Shown: positions 36,154-44,840 of the stretch, in pieces
Numbering within the stretch: position 1 is the first letter of the stretch
How the letters are laid out: every line of letters starts with the position of its first letter
Assembly: GCF_002843315.1 (NCBI RefSeq)
Contig: NZ_MVDD01000006.1
Location: 24,001 to 88,000 of the forward strand
DNA from: Labilibaculum filiforme
GTDB taxonomy: Bacteria; Bacteroidota; Bacteroidia; Bacteroidales; Marinifilaceae
Length of the DNA: 64,000 nt
Direction of reading: 5' to 3'
The notes under the pieces: generated by a model
The model's database searches: none
Seen by the model: the letters and a program-made list of their open reading frames with translations, nothing else
What the model was told of the DNA's origin: nothing
Position numbers and translations under genes: made by a program

Positions 36154-37329
36154 ATGATTACGTTTAACGAGGCTTTACAAACGGTTAAAAATGCCACTAA
36201 AAAATTAGACACTGAAATAATTCATCTATCTGATTGTTTGAACCGGGTTCTGGCAGAAGATATTCTCTCGGATATGTCGATTCCCCCATTTAATAAATCG
36301 GCCATGGATGGATATGCCTGCAAACAGGCTGACTTAGCTAATCAACTTGAAGTTTTAGAGGTAATTGCTGCAGGAACCGCTCCCACTAAACTTATTGGAG
36401 ACAATCAATGTTCTAAAATAATGACCGGAGCTATGGTGCCTGAAGGAGCCGATACGGTGATTATGATTGAACACACCGAAGAAATTGATGCGAACCATAT
36501 CCGGTTCACGAAAGAAAAAACAAAATCGAATATTTGTCTTAAAGGAGAAGATATTCTTGAGAATGAAGTGGTTCTGAAAAGAGGAACCCGATTAAAAGCA
36601 CAACACATTTCGGTTCTTGCCACTGTTGGATGTACAAATCCTCTTGTTTTTAAACAACCAAAAGTTGCTAGTATTGCTACGGGAAGTGAATTGGTGGAAC
36701 CAGATCAAAAACCAAAATTATCTCAAATTAGAAACGTTAACTCATGGCAATTACAAGCACAATTACAAAAAATGGGCATTAAAGGCAATAGTTTAGGCAT
36801 TGTTTCGGATTCGAAAGAAGCTACGAAAAAAGCCATGATTACTTGTCTGGAAGAAAATGATGTTCTTATTATTTCGGGTGGCGTTTCGGTTGGTGATTTC
36901 GATTTTATTCCTCAAATACTAAAAGAACTTGGCTTTAACATCTGGTTTCATACCCTTATGGTTAAGCCTGGAAAACACACCGTATTTGCAACCTGCAAAG
37001 GAAAATATGTCTTAGGATTACCTGGCAACCCAGTCTCCTCGTTTGTGCAATTCGAATTACTCGGCAAACCATTGCTTTACCGACTTATGGGACATGATTA
37101 CAACGCGCCAATGGTAAAAATGCCAATTGCTTCGGATTACCAACGAAAAAGAGCCGACCGGCTTGAATTTTTGCCTGTTCGCTTTAATGCTGATAATCAG
37201 ATTGTACCAATTAAATATCATGGATCGGCGCACATTAACGCTTTTACATTAGCAAATGGAATTATGGCCGTTCCGAAAGATGTTGATGAATTTACAGAAG
37301 GAGAATTTGTTTATGTTAGACAATTATAA
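36154..37329 (+). CDS. moeA: Molybdopterin molybdenumtransferase MoeA
   Basis: 391 residues. Domain order is as in MoeA: the opening FNEALQTV, PPFNKSAMDGYAC (active-site loop), IMTGAMVPEGADTVIMIEHT, then the MoCF-fold domain with VASIATGSELVEP and IISGGVSVGDFDFIPQIL, KPGKHTVFA and LGLPGNPVSSFVQFELL, and a beta-barrel domain IV. The enzyme inserts molybdate into adenylylated molybdopterin. Its 3' end overlaps the preferred moaA start by 17 bp. Confidence 0.95.
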   Translation: MITFNEALQTVKNATKKLDTEIIHLSDCLNRVLAEDILSDMSIPPFNKSAMDGYACKQADLANQLEVLEVIAAGTAPTKLIGDNQCSKIMTGAMVPEGADTVIMIEHTEEIDANHIRFTKEKTKSNICLKGEDILENEVVLKRGTRLKAQHISVLATVGCTNPLVFKQPKVASIATGSELVEPDQKPKLSQIRNVNSWQLQAQLQKMGIKGNSLGIVSDSKEATKKAMITCLEENDVLIISGGVSVGDFDFIPQILKELGFNIWFHTLMVKPGKHTVFATCKGKYVLGLPGNPVSSFVQFELLGKPLLYRLMGHDYNAPMVKMPIASDYQRKRADRLEFLPVRFNADNQIVPIKYHGSAHINAFTLANGIMAVPKDVDEFTEGEFVYVRQL

Positions 37330-38113
37330 TAGGAATATAAATTACCTGCGAATCTCGGTTACAGACCGTTGTAATCTTCGCTGTACTTATTGTATGCCCG
37401 AAGAAGGCATTGATTTAATGGCTCACGAGGAAATATTGAGTTTCGAGCAAATTATTGATTTTGTTAAAGAAGCTGTTGCCAGCGGGATTAATAAAATAAG
37501 ATTGACAGGTGGTGAGCCTTTGGTTCGAAAAGGAATTGTTGATTTGGTGAAACGACTGTCGGGCATTCCAGGAATTGAAGAAATTGCCATGACTACCAAT
37601 GGCATATTACTTGAAAAATTTGCAGCTCAATTGGCCAAAGCAGGCTTAAAAAGAGTAAATATCAGTTTGGATACTCTTCAACCTGAAAAATACCGGGCAA
37701 TAACTCGCTTAGGGAATATCGAAGATGTTTTTAAAGGAATTAAAGCTGCTCAAAAAGCTGGTTTGCATCCTATAAAAATAAACTGTGTTCGAATGCCGGA
37801 TGCAGATTTGGATGATTTGGAAAATTTACGGCAATTTTGTAAAAACAATAAGCTAGAATTACGATTTATTAAACAAATGGATTTGGCCAGCGGCGAATTC
37901 TCGGTTGTAGAAGGTGGCAAAGGTGGAAACTGTTTGGAATGCAACCGGATTAGACTTACCGCCAACGGAAAAGTAAAACCTTGTTTGTTTAATGCCAGCG
38001 AATTCGACATTAAAGAATTAGGAAATAAACAGGCAATCGATCAATCAATCAATCAAAAACCGGAGGCCGGGACAAAAAATAAAAATGGTAGCTTTTACGG
38101 TATTGGTGGATGA
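37313..38113 (+). CDS. moaA: GTP 3',8-cyclase MoaA, short form
   Basis: 266 residues from ATG at 37313, which gives MLDNYNRNINYLRISVTDRC. The radical-SAM cluster motif CNLRCTYCMPEEG is intact, followed by RLTGGEPLVRKG and MTTNGILL. The C-terminal second cluster motif is C-L-E-C-x13-C (GNCLECNRIRL...KPCLF), and the protein ends with the Gly-Gly tail (FYGIGG) needed for catalysis. It is ~60 residues shorter than E. coli MoaA, with the loss in the region before the second cluster. All key residues remain, so it is probably active and this short form may be normal in the phylum. Confidence 0.92.
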   Translation: MLDNYNRNINYLRISVTDRCNLRCTYCMPEEGIDLMAHEEILSFEQIIDFVKEAVASGINKIRLTGGEPLVRKGIVDLVKRLSGIPGIEEIAMTTNGILLEKFAAQLAKAGLKRVNISLDTLQPEKYRAITRLGNIEDVFKGIKAAQKAGLHPIKINCVRMPDADLDDLENLRQFCKNNKLELRFIKQMDLASGEFSVVEGGKGGNCLECNRIRLTANGKVKPCLFNASEFDIKELGNKQAIDQSINQKPEAGTKNKNGSFYGIGG

Positions 38114-38168
38114 TTGTAACAGGGAACAGTTCGCTGTAAACACTTATCAGTAAAGAAATTTTAAATTT

Positions 38169-38624
38169 ATGGAAGAATTTAGTCATATAGGGAAAGATGG
38201 GAAGGCCAATATGGTTGATGTGGGCAATAAAACTCCACAAATACGAGAAGCCAAGGCATATGGTATCATTAAATTAGAGCCTCGCACCATTGAATTAATA
38301 CAGGAAAATGCATTAAAAAAAGGTGATGTGTTAACTATCGCTGAAATAGCAGGCATTCAGGCAGCTAAACGCACAAGTGATTTAATTCCTTTGTGCCATA
38401 CGCTTCAAATTACTAAAGTGGATGTAAAATGCGACCTTATTAAAACTGGTGTGCAAGTAAATACACGCGTTAAATGCATTGGACAAACAGGAGTGGAAAT
38501 GGAGGCTTTAACTGCGGCAAGCATAGCCTTACTTACCATTTATGATATGTGTAAAGCTGTTGATAAATCAATGACAATAAGCAATATAACACTAAAGGAA
38601 AAAACTAAAACTGATTTGAAGTGA
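38169..38624 (+). CDS. moaC: Cyclic pyranopterin monophosphate synthase MoaC
   Basis: 151 residues. Motifs in order: MVDVGNKTPQIREAKAYG, KKGDVLTIAEIAGIQAAKRT (catalytic Lys region), LIPLCHTLQITKVDV and GQTGVEMEALTAASIALLTI, with YDMCKAVDK near the end. It turns the MoaA product into cyclic pyranopterin monophosphate. It follows moaA by 55 bp. No moaD or moaE, needed for the next step, lies in the window. Confidence 0.95.
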   Translation: MEEFSHIGKDGKANMVDVGNKTPQIREAKAYGIIKLEPRTIELIQENALKKGDVLTIAEIAGIQAAKRTSDLIPLCHTLQITKVDVKCDLIKTGVQVNTRVKCIGQTGVEMEALTAASIALLTIYDMCKAVDKSMTISNITLKEKTKTDLK

Positions 38625-38695
38625 AAATAGATTATTAGAATTAAGATGTGAGATATTAGACTAATAACAATTAATTCACCCTTAATAAATTTGAA

Positions 38696-39637
38696 ATGAG
38701 CAATAAACCAGTCACCGTACTCTCTGTAAATATATCCGAAAAAAAAGGAGTAATAAAAAGACCTGTAGCCTCTATAGAATTAAATTCCTTAGGCGTATTA
38801 AATGATGCACATTCAGGAAACTGGCATCGACAAGTTAGCCTGTTAGCAAAAGAAAGTATTGATAAATTTTCGAAACAAGCTACTCGTAAAATCGATTTTG
38901 GAGAATTCGCCGAAAATATAACTACAGAAGGTCTTCTGCTACATCACACCGCTCCCTTAGACCGTTTTATTATGGGAGATTTGGTATTGGAAGTGACACA
39001 AATAGGTAAAAAATGTCATGGTGACAGCTGTAGTATTTTTCGCGAAATAGGTAACTGTGTAATGCCTAAAGAAGGTATTTTTTGCCGTGTTTTAAAAGCT
39101 GGCAGCTTAAAAGCTGGCGATATTCTTTCTTATCACCCACGAATTATCAAAACAATGATCATTACGCTTAGCGATAGAGCTAGCCGTGGTGAATACGAAG
39201 ATAAAAGTGGTCCGTTACTAGAAAAATTAGCCGAAGAATTCTTTCAATCTAAAAATCGACATTACAAAATAGAGAAAAATATTATTCCTGATCAGGAGGA
39301 AGATCTTACTAAATTATTGGAAAGGGCAAAAAAAGAAAATTTCGACCTTGTTTTCACTACTGGTGGAACTGGAATAGGACCTAAAGATATTACTCCTGAT
39401 GTAGTGAAAAAGCATCTTACCAAAGAGATAAGTGGAATTATGGAATTAATTCGAATAAAATACGGTATGGAAAAACCAAATGCATTGGTTAGTAGAGGAA
39501 TTGCCGGTGTAATGAATAAAACTTTAGTTTACACCATGCCTGGCAGTCCAAAAGCAGTAAATGAATACTGCACCGAAATTTTCAAGACCATTGAACACTC
39601 TCTTTACATGATGAACGAACTGGATATTCATGGGTAA
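38696..39637 (+). CDS. MOSC domain - MogA/MoaB fusion protein
   Basis: 313 residues. Residues ~1-150 form a MOSC domain (VLSVNISEKKGVIKRPV; LGVLNDAHSGNWHRQVSLLA; IGKKCHGDSCSIF; GIFCRVLKAG), a family that binds Moco or carries sulfur near it. Residues ~155-313 are a MogA/MoaB domain that adenylylates molybdopterin (ITLSDRASRGEYEDKSGPLL; FTTGGTGIGPKDITP; YTMPGSPKAVNEY). The fusion couples adenylylation to a Moco-binding domain in one polypeptide. It is the last gene of the operon, 71 bp after moaC. A MogA fused this way complements MoeA upstream. Confidence 0.9.
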   Translation: MSNKPVTVLSVNISEKKGVIKRPVASIELNSLGVLNDAHSGNWHRQVSLLAKESIDKFSKQATRKIDFGEFAENITTEGLLLHHTAPLDRFIMGDLVLEVTQIGKKCHGDSCSIFREIGNCVMPKEGIFCRVLKAGSLKAGDILSYHPRIIKTMIITLSDRASRGEYEDKSGPLLEKLAEEFFQSKNRHYKIEKNIIPDQEEDLTKLLERAKKENFDLVFTTGGTGIGPKDITPDVVKKHLTKEISGIMELIRIKYGMEKPNALVSRGIAGVMNKTLVYTMPGSPKAVNEYCTEIFKTIEHSLYMMNELDIHG

Positions 39638-39793
39638 TTAAAATTAATTGAATTGAAGATCAGATCATTTCAAATTAATTACTCTCTGAAGTAAAATAAT
39701 GCTTGGACGTAAGTATTTTTTGCCATATATTTGCACCCGTTATCGAAAGAGATAGCAGAGCAAGCGTTGAAAAACAAAGCTCGTTTAATTACT

Positions 39794-39881
39794 GGAGAGA
39801 TGGCAGAGTGGTCGAATGCGGTAGTCTTGAAAACTATTGTGCGGCAACGTACCGGGGGTTCGAATCCCTCTCTCTCCGCCA
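39794..39881 (+). tRNA. tRNA-Ser (anticodon UGA)
   Basis: An 85-nt cloverleaf plus encoded CCA. The acceptor arms GGAGAGA and TCTCTCC pair, the D arm begins TGGCAGAGTGGTCGAATGCG, the anticodon loop is CTTGAAA (TGA), a long variable arm follows as expected for class II tRNA, and GGGGGTTCGAATCCC is the T arm. CCA is encoded at 39879-39881. Confidence 0.97.
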
Positions 39882-39902
39882 TGCAGAAATGCAATAGAAG
39901 GA

Positions 39903-39935
39903 AAAGCCTTGTAAACTTAACGTTTACAAGGCTTT
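39903..39935 (+). terminator. Terminator after tRNA-Ser
   Basis: AAAGCCTTGTAAAC pairs perfectly with GTTTACAAGGCTTT across a 5-nt loop, 22 bp after the tRNA. Confidence 0.85.
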
Positions 39936-40250
39936 CTTCATTTAGTGCCAAGGCAATCTAAACACCTAAAACAGCAATAAACAAGGTGTAGAATTCGGTG
40001 TAGATTTTAAGGCTTAATTTTGCTGCACCTCAAACTGGCACTAATGCACTGCTATTCAATGTTTTACTCCGCTAAAAAATCACTCGTTTGCTAGTTTTTA
40101 CAAATCGTTTTAAAACATTCAAAAACTAGTAAAAATGAGACAAACTACTTCTATTTTATTTTTTGGTAAGTATGATTATTATAAATGAAAACTTTATCTT
40201 GTGCCAAATTTTTCATTTTTACTCAAACAAAAAGGCAGCTTTTGCGATTT
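39936..40250. other. Intergenic region between tRNA-Ser and the M23/LysM gene
   Basis: No gene or strong hairpin. The phrase GTAGAATTCGGTGTAGATTTTAAGG just after the tRNA resembles integrase-type flanking sequence, but no repeat of the tRNA 3' end was found, so no attachment site is claimed. Confidence 0.35.
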
Positions 40251-41153
40251 ATGAACTATAAGATATTGACCTTAGGCCTATTGTGTAATTTACATCTATA
40301 CGCCGTTTCACAAACACCTGATACATTAAATATCATCGTAAATGCTGGCCAAACGGACTCTATTTACAGTTTACATAAAGAATTGCCAGTGGATTCATTG
40401 ATTTTGATGGATGATATGCTGTATCAAAACAACTGGAATCAGGCGCAGATTAACTATCCGGCCAATCTTAGCAGACCTAAGGATGAAATACTTGTGATTA
40501 AATTGGTGAGTAATCAAGATAATCCATTTACAATTCCGCACAAAGGCAAAGTAATTTCAAAATTTGGTATACGCAACAGAAGATTGCACACCGGCACCGA
40601 CATAAGACTTAACTCAGGCGATACGGTTGTATGTGCTTTTGATGGCAGAGTGCGAATGGCAAAAATATCTAGTGGTTATGGAAATATGGTAGTCGTGCGT
40701 CACAAAAACGGATTGGAAACCCTATACAGTCACTTAAAAACGATTTGCGTACAGGTGAATGACACGATTTTATCCGGCGAATTAATTGGACTTGGTGGAC
40801 GTACTGGTCATGCCACCTGCAACCACCTTCACTTCGAAACCCGTCTGTTAGGACAAGCCTTCGACTCGGACAAATATATTGATTTTGAGACCTCTACACT
40901 CAAAAGCAATCTATTATATTACAAAAACAGGCAATTTGAAATTGATTTTGCAAAATTAAAAGTCCCGGCATCCAAAAATCAACATTCGATTTCCGCTCCA
41001 AATAATCCCGATGGCATTTACATGATACAAAAAGGGGATACTCTTTGGAACATAGCCAAAAAGCATAATACTTCAGTAAGCAAAATTTGTACCGATAATC
41101 GCATTGCAGCACGCACCATACTTAAAATTGGTGACGCACTAAAAATAAACTAA
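40251..41153 (+). CDS. Exported M23 peptidase with C-terminal LysM domain
   Basis: 300 residues from the ATG giving MNYKILTLGLLCNLHLYAVSQ, a signal peptide; an ATG 22 codons earlier would bury it. The M23 domain (~105-230) has all metal ligands: LHTGTDIRL (His, Asp), TLYSHLK (catalytic His) and CNHLHFETR (H-x-H). A LysM domain closes the protein (YMIQKGDTLWNIAKKHNTSV...ILKIGDALKIN), binding glycan chains. It should cut peptide cross-links in peptidoglycan in the periplasm. In contrast to the effector at 293, this copy has an intact active site. Stand-alone gene. Confidence 0.93.
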   Translation: MNYKILTLGLLCNLHLYAVSQTPDTLNIIVNAGQTDSIYSLHKELPVDSLILMDDMLYQNNWNQAQINYPANLSRPKDEILVIKLVSNQDNPFTIPHKGKVISKFGIRNRRLHTGTDIRLNSGDTVVCAFDGRVRMAKISSGYGNMVVVRHKNGLETLYSHLKTICVQVNDTILSGELIGLGGRTGHATCNHLHFETRLLGQAFDSDKYIDFETSTLKSNLLYYKNRQFEIDFAKLKVPASKNQHSISAPNNPDGIYMIQKGDTLWNIAKKHNTSVSKICTDNRIAARTILKIGDALKIN

Positions 41154-41236
41154 TTCAAGACTAAATTCTGTTTTTTTTCAATTAAGAATTGCTATCCTAT
41201 TTCACTTTTAAAGCATCGTGTAACTAATTTTAGCAA

Positions 41237-41455
41237 AATGGCTTAAGGCTAACTTTTTAGTTGATAAACACCCTGAAACTAAACAAACTTATGATTTATT
41301 ACAATCTCTTCGAACCATCTTTTCTACTACCAAAGAAAAAGGCATTGCCTATGCAAAATTAGCTAGATGGTCTCGATTTAGTTGAGAAAATAGGATTGAA
41401 ATCTTTTCGTATTGTTTCCAACACCATACAAACTCACTTTCTAAAATCCTTCACA
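41237..41455 (+). pseudogene. ISL3-family transposase C-terminal remnant
   Basis: Two adjoining frames give FLVDKHPETKQTYDLLQSLR, then IFSTTKEKGIAYAKLARWS and, after a frameshift near 41380, VEKIGLKSFRIVSNTIQTHF. This resembles the C-terminal end of ISL3 DDE transposases (Y-x-L...L-R-x-I-F ... A-x-x-x-L-x-x-W ... I-x-x-F-x-x-x-x-x-T-I-x-x-H). No start, catalytic core or terminal repeats remain. Confidence 0.6.
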
Positions 41456-41457
41456 AA

Positions 41458-41478
41458 CCACACGAAAGATTCGTACGG
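41458..41478 (-). repeat. CCACACGAA/TTCGTACGG hairpin repeat downstream of the DUF559 gene
   Basis: A short hairpin with a 3-nt loop. The following GGGAGCGGGGGGTTA is shared with the copy at 42817. Both lie just after the stop codon of a minus-strand gene, suggesting a 3'-end element. Confidence 0.5.
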
Positions 41479-41505
41479 GAGCGGGGGGTTATCAGTGGGA
41501 GATGA

Positions 41506-41910
41506 TTATAATGTTTTCAACTCAAGTTTCTGTATGCTACAGATTTTATTGATCTCGTCAATCACCTTGTTAAGATCCTCCTCAATTTCATTATTGGTAA
41601 AACGGATTATTTTAATTCCCCAATGATTTATTTCTGCTTCCCGACCAATATCATATTCCTTTTGTTCTGAAGATTGATGTATCCCACCATCCACCTCAAT
41701 TACCAATTTTAATGGGTAACAATAAAAGTCGGCAATGAAAATATCTATTGGATGTTGAGCTCTAAAACGCAAGTTTTGTACTTGTTTTTCTTTCAATAAA
41801 TCCCATAACTTTAATTCAGCCAAAGTCATATTTTCTCTCAGATACTTTGCCTTCTCAAAAATGTGTGGCTTCGCATTATAAAACATTGAAACTTGATCAC
41901 TCATTGCCAT
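41506..41910 (-). CDS. DUF559 (Vsr-endonuclease-fold) protein
   Basis: 134 residues. LRENMTLAELKLWDLLKEKQ is the classical DUF559 opening, and FRAQHPIDIFIADFYC, LKLVIEVDGGIHQ and WGIKIIRFTNNEIEEDLNKV follow. The fold is that of very-short-patch-repair-type nucleases, with acidic residues (D in PIDIFIADF, E and D in VIEVDG) at the putative active site. Such genes are small, stand-alone and often repeated in accessory regions. Biological role unknown. Flanked by repeats and an ISL3 remnant. Confidence 0.85.
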   Translation of the reverse strand: MAMSDQVSMFYNAKPHIFEKAKYLRENMTLAELKLWDLLKEKQVQNLRFRAQHPIDIFIADFYCYPLKLVIEVDGGIHQSSEQKEYDIGREAEINHWGIKIIRFTNNEIEEDLNKVIDEINKICSIQKLELKTL

Positions 41911-42090
41911 TTTATTATTCTTTTTTCCTTTTTATTTTCACCCCTACCTCCTCCACCCCTAAATCCCCTAAAGGGGACTTTCTCAAACGGACTACTCTCT
42001 TAAGCCCCTTTAGGGGTTTGGGGTAATGCAAAACTTACTTCGACTTCACTGCTTACTACCCTTCATATCTACTATCCCTTCTATCCTTTA

Positions 42091-42250
42091 CCCCTAAATC
42101 CCCTAAAGGGGACTTTCCCAAACCGCACCAACAATTCTTTTGAGATATATCTAAGCACAAAGGACTCAAAGTACATTCACAAAGAACTCAAAGTCTAAAT
42201 TCTAATTCATAACTGTCTTATTTTTAGGCTTTCCTATCCCTCATCTCTTA
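42091..42250. repeat. 160-bp direct repeat, copy 1
   Basis: Starts with the CCCCTAAATCCCC hairpin and continues through AACCGCACCAACAATTC and TAAGCACAAAGGACTC. The same 160 bp recur at 42499-42658 with only a few changes; both copies are followed directly by another CCCCTA element. Confidence 0.85.
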
Positions 42251-42416
42251 CCCCTAAATCCCCTAAAGGGGACTTTCCCAAACCGCACCAATAAGCTACC
42301 TTAAGGGTATTGGGGTAAGAGAGATAAAATTTATAATTACGACTCATCTTATAATTTACTCTAAACAATTAATCATTAATACCTAATTACATTACCTACC
42401 ACATATCTTTCACAAA

Positions 42417-42438
42417 CCACACGATACTATCGTACGAG
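42417..42438. repeat. CCACACGATA hairpin repeat, diverged copy
   Basis: Same position and flank style (TTTCACAAACCACACGA) as the element at 41458, with a changed loop region (CGATA-C-TATCG). Confidence 0.4.
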
Positions 42439-42498
42439 GGAGTACGGTTGCTTTCTTATTTCTTATTTCTTGTTCCTCATCTCATCTCATCTCGTCTA

Positions 42499-42658
42499 CC
42501 CCTAAATCCCCTGAAGGGGACTTCCCAAAACCGCACCAACAATTCTTTTGAGATATATCTAAGCACAAAGGACTCAAAGTACATTCACAAAGAACTCAAA
42601 GTCTAAATTCTAATTCATAACTGTCTTATTTTTAGGCTTTCCTATCCCTCATCTCTTA
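42499..42658. repeat. 160-bp direct repeat, copy 2
   Basis: Second copy of 42091-42250; the start has CTGAAGGGGA in place of CTAAAGGGGA, with one gap compensated. Confidence 0.85.
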
Positions 42659-42816
42659 CCCCTATATCCCCTAAAGGGGACTTTTTCAAACCAACTACCC
42701 TTTTTAAGCCCCTTTAGGGGTTTGGGGTAATAGGGATAAAATTTATAATTACCACACCTATCCGAATTTACTCTAAACAGTTAATAATTAGTTGCTTACT
42801 ACATATTTTTAACAAG

Positions 42817-42837
42817 CCACACGAAAGATTCGTGCGG
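42817..42837 (-). repeat. CCACACGAA/TTCGTGCGG hairpin repeat
   Basis: A 9-bp stem with one G-U pair and a 3-nt loop, 10 bp beyond the stop codon of the minus-strand gene at 42848. Could act as a terminator or as an mRNA-end stabiliser. Confidence 0.5.
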
Positions 42838-42847
42838 GAGCGGGGAG

Positions 42848-43408
42848 TTATTTGGGTAGGCTATGGACATATTCTCCTTTATAATAATACTTATAGTTTT
42901 TAGCTCTACTAATTTCGTCCGAACTAGGAAAATAATTTAATACATCATATTGGCCTGGAAATTTTATAGATTCAATAAAAAGGACTGTATCTCCATTAAA
43001 TAATCTTTTTTGTACATTACCTAGGATGTGGTCTACAATTATTTTTTTGTTTTTTAAAACTTGAAAAGTTCCTTCGCAACCAGACTTTCCCATATGATTC
43101 TTGTGAACTAAAACTGTAATATTTACATTTCCTCCTAATTCTCGATTGCTTCTATGTCTAATTTCTTTATTAATGAAAAAGCTAATGAGAATTAGAATTA
43201 ACCAAAGAGCAGAAGCCAAATATAAGTTGTACTTTTTATATTTCGTTTTAGAAATAAATACAAAAGTCAAAATAAAAGTTATACCTCTAATAACAACCCT
43301 CATAATCCAATTAACTTCAATATCTAAAAAAAGATTTTGAATAGTTAAAACCCAAGAAATAATACTTAAAACAATTAAGATTACTAGTAGCTTATTAATT
43401 TTTTTCAT
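42848..43408 (-). CDS. Small membrane protein, possible immunity protein
   Basis: 186 residues. Four hydrophobic helices lie in the first ~85 residues (LLVILIVLSIISWVLTI; VVIRGITFILTFVFI; LYLASALWLILILISFFI), followed by a ~100-residue soluble domain with VNITVLVHKNHMGKSGCEGT. I recognise no family. It overlaps the end of the upstream 481-residue gene by 14 bp, the coupling used for toxin-immunity pairs in this window, and the same layout is repeated further up the strand. An immunity function is inference. Confidence 0.55.
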   Translation of the reverse strand: MKKINKLLVILIVLSIISWVLTIQNLFLDIEVNWIMRVVIRGITFILTFVFISKTKYKKYNLYLASALWLILILISFFINKEIRHRSNRELGGNVNITVLVHKNHMGKSGCEGTFQVLKNKKIIVDHILGNVQKRLFNGDTVLFIESIKFPGQYDVLNYFPSSDEISRAKNYKYYYKGEYVHSLPK

Positions 43409-44840
43409 ATCCTTTTATAAATTCTATTCCACTATCGATGGATTTAATTATGATAATCTTACCAACAACTTCAATCCCATCTTTAACTAATATTAAAACC
43501 CCAATATTTGATAGTTCATGAAATTTACTAATATATCTATATTTAGTTCCTACTTCGTGATAATAACCGTATGCATCGTCAATATCATTAAAGAATTCAG
43601 AAAATTTCATCTTCTTCCCTGAGATAGTAATTGTACCAGCAAACATTTTCGGATCATTTGAGACTTTTTCTATAAATCTCATATATTCACCTAATGTTTC
43701 TCCTGAGTTCTCCATCACAGATAACATACGATTCACATCTTTCGAACCTGTAAAAAAGTCTCTAAATTGCTTATCAACTCCATACTTATCAATAACATTG
43801 GTAAGTCTTTGAAAATTCTCTGCAGATAGTCTGTTAATATCAAATTTAACATCTGCTAAAAAATCAAATGCTTTCGCACCTTTAGCTGTTGACAGTATGT
43901 TTGACATTACATCTTTATATTTTATTCCTCTTTTTTCTAATTTATCAATACCACACAACTCAAATATATATTTCCCTTTGTCTTTAATACCAAACTTTTC
44001 AATAAAATTCAAAACTCTAATCAACTTAAAGCTTTTCATATTGAAAAACTTCCCTGCTTTATTAGATGCTATCTTAAAAACAGGCCCTGAAACTGCAGGA
44101 ATAACACATTGAATTCCTAAATCAAGAAAATCAATATTTTGATCATTTTCTATTTTACTTAGTAAATCAAAGATGTCAATTCCAATTATACAATCTACAG
44201 CCATCTCAGCGTATAGTTTTTCAGGAGTATATACTTCTTTTAATCCTGAACTAACCATATCTAGGATCAATTCGGGTATTTTCATTTCAATTCCAAAGGC
44301 TTCTTCTGCGATATACTGTGATGCAAATTCAATTGACGCACCTTTAAGGAATTTACTTGTAGCATCTTCTGAGACACTTTTTAAGTATTGCTTCAAAATC
44401 TCCGGACCAAACCTATATGCCATATAGGCTTTCATAGGTGCTTCGGCTACAGAGGATGCATATTTAGTAAAACCGAACAAGGCTGAATCTGAACCATATC
44501 TCGCAAGATCCTGATCATATCCATCTTTCACCGAAATAGGTTGTGCGTTACCATCATTTTCAAATTTTTCAATAGCTGTTTTAAAAACATTTTCATCCCT
44601 AAAATACTTTTCACGAGTTATAAGATCGGATAAAGAATATTTATACTTACCTCCTATTTTATAATCTGTACTTGCCCTATTATAATCAGGTTTAATTCCA
44701 GCCCATAAATCTTTTTCAGAAAAAATATAATCATAATCTCTTGCTTTTGTAATTCGATGTCGAAACTGTGTTTCAAACTCCTCCTTGCTGTAAATCTTAT
44801 TATCCCTGAAATACTTCAAAGTCTGTGGATGAAAAACCAC
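43395..44840 (-). CDS. Polymorphic-toxin-like protein, function unknown
   Basis: 481 residues, no signal peptide, mostly helical, with Lys/Asp/Phe-rich composition and an Ala/Gly-containing central segment (SVAEAPMKAYMAYRFGPEIL). No motif I can name. The start at 44840 falls inside the end of the neighbouring 70-codon frame in a different register, so the two could be one gene broken by a frameshift near 44810-44840. It is coupled to a small membrane protein downstream. Context suggests the body of a toxin or a displaced toxin part. Confidence 0.5.
   Translation of the reverse strand: MVFHPQTLKYFRDNKIYSKEEFETQFRHRITKARDYDYIFSEKDLWAGIKPDYNRASTDYKIGGKYKYSLSDLITREKYFRDENVFKTAIEKFENDGNAQPISVKDGYDQDLARYGSDSALFGFTKYASSVAEAPMKAYMAYRFGPEILKQYLKSVSEDATSKFLKGASIEFASQYIAEEAFGIEMKIPELILDMVSSGLKEVYTPEKLYAEMAVDCIIGIDIFDLLSKIENDQNIDFLDLGIQCVIPAVSGPVFKIASNKAGKFFNMKSFKLIRVLNFIEKFGIKDKGKYIFELCGIDKLEKRGIKYKDVMSNILSTAKGAKAFDFLADVKFDINRLSAENFQRLTNVIDKYGVDKQFRDFFTGSKDVNRMLSVMENSGETLGEYMRFIEKVSNDPKMFAGTITISGKKMKFSEFFNDIDDAYGYYHEVGTKYRYISKFHELSNIGVLILVKDGIEVVGKIIIIKSIDSGIEFIKGYEKN

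Larger units (their letters stand above)
41911..42847. other. Repeat-filled non-coding region
   Basis: About 940 bp without a gene. It contains five copies of a CCCCTAAATCCCCTAAAGGGG-type hairpin (starting at 41956, 42091, 42251, 42499, 42659), inverse partners AAGCCCCTTTAGGGGTTTGG (near 42002 and 42705), a duplicated 160-bp unit and two further CCACACGAA-type hairpins. Confidence 0.75.

Noticed and set aside
39679-39961. Open frames across tRNA-Ser on both strands
   Set aside because: They translate the tRNA gene itself and are common false genes.
39794-40250. tRNA-Ser as an integration site of a genomic island
   Set aside because: No integrase and no direct repeat of the tRNA 3' end could be found downstream; the following M23/LysM gene looks like core DNA.
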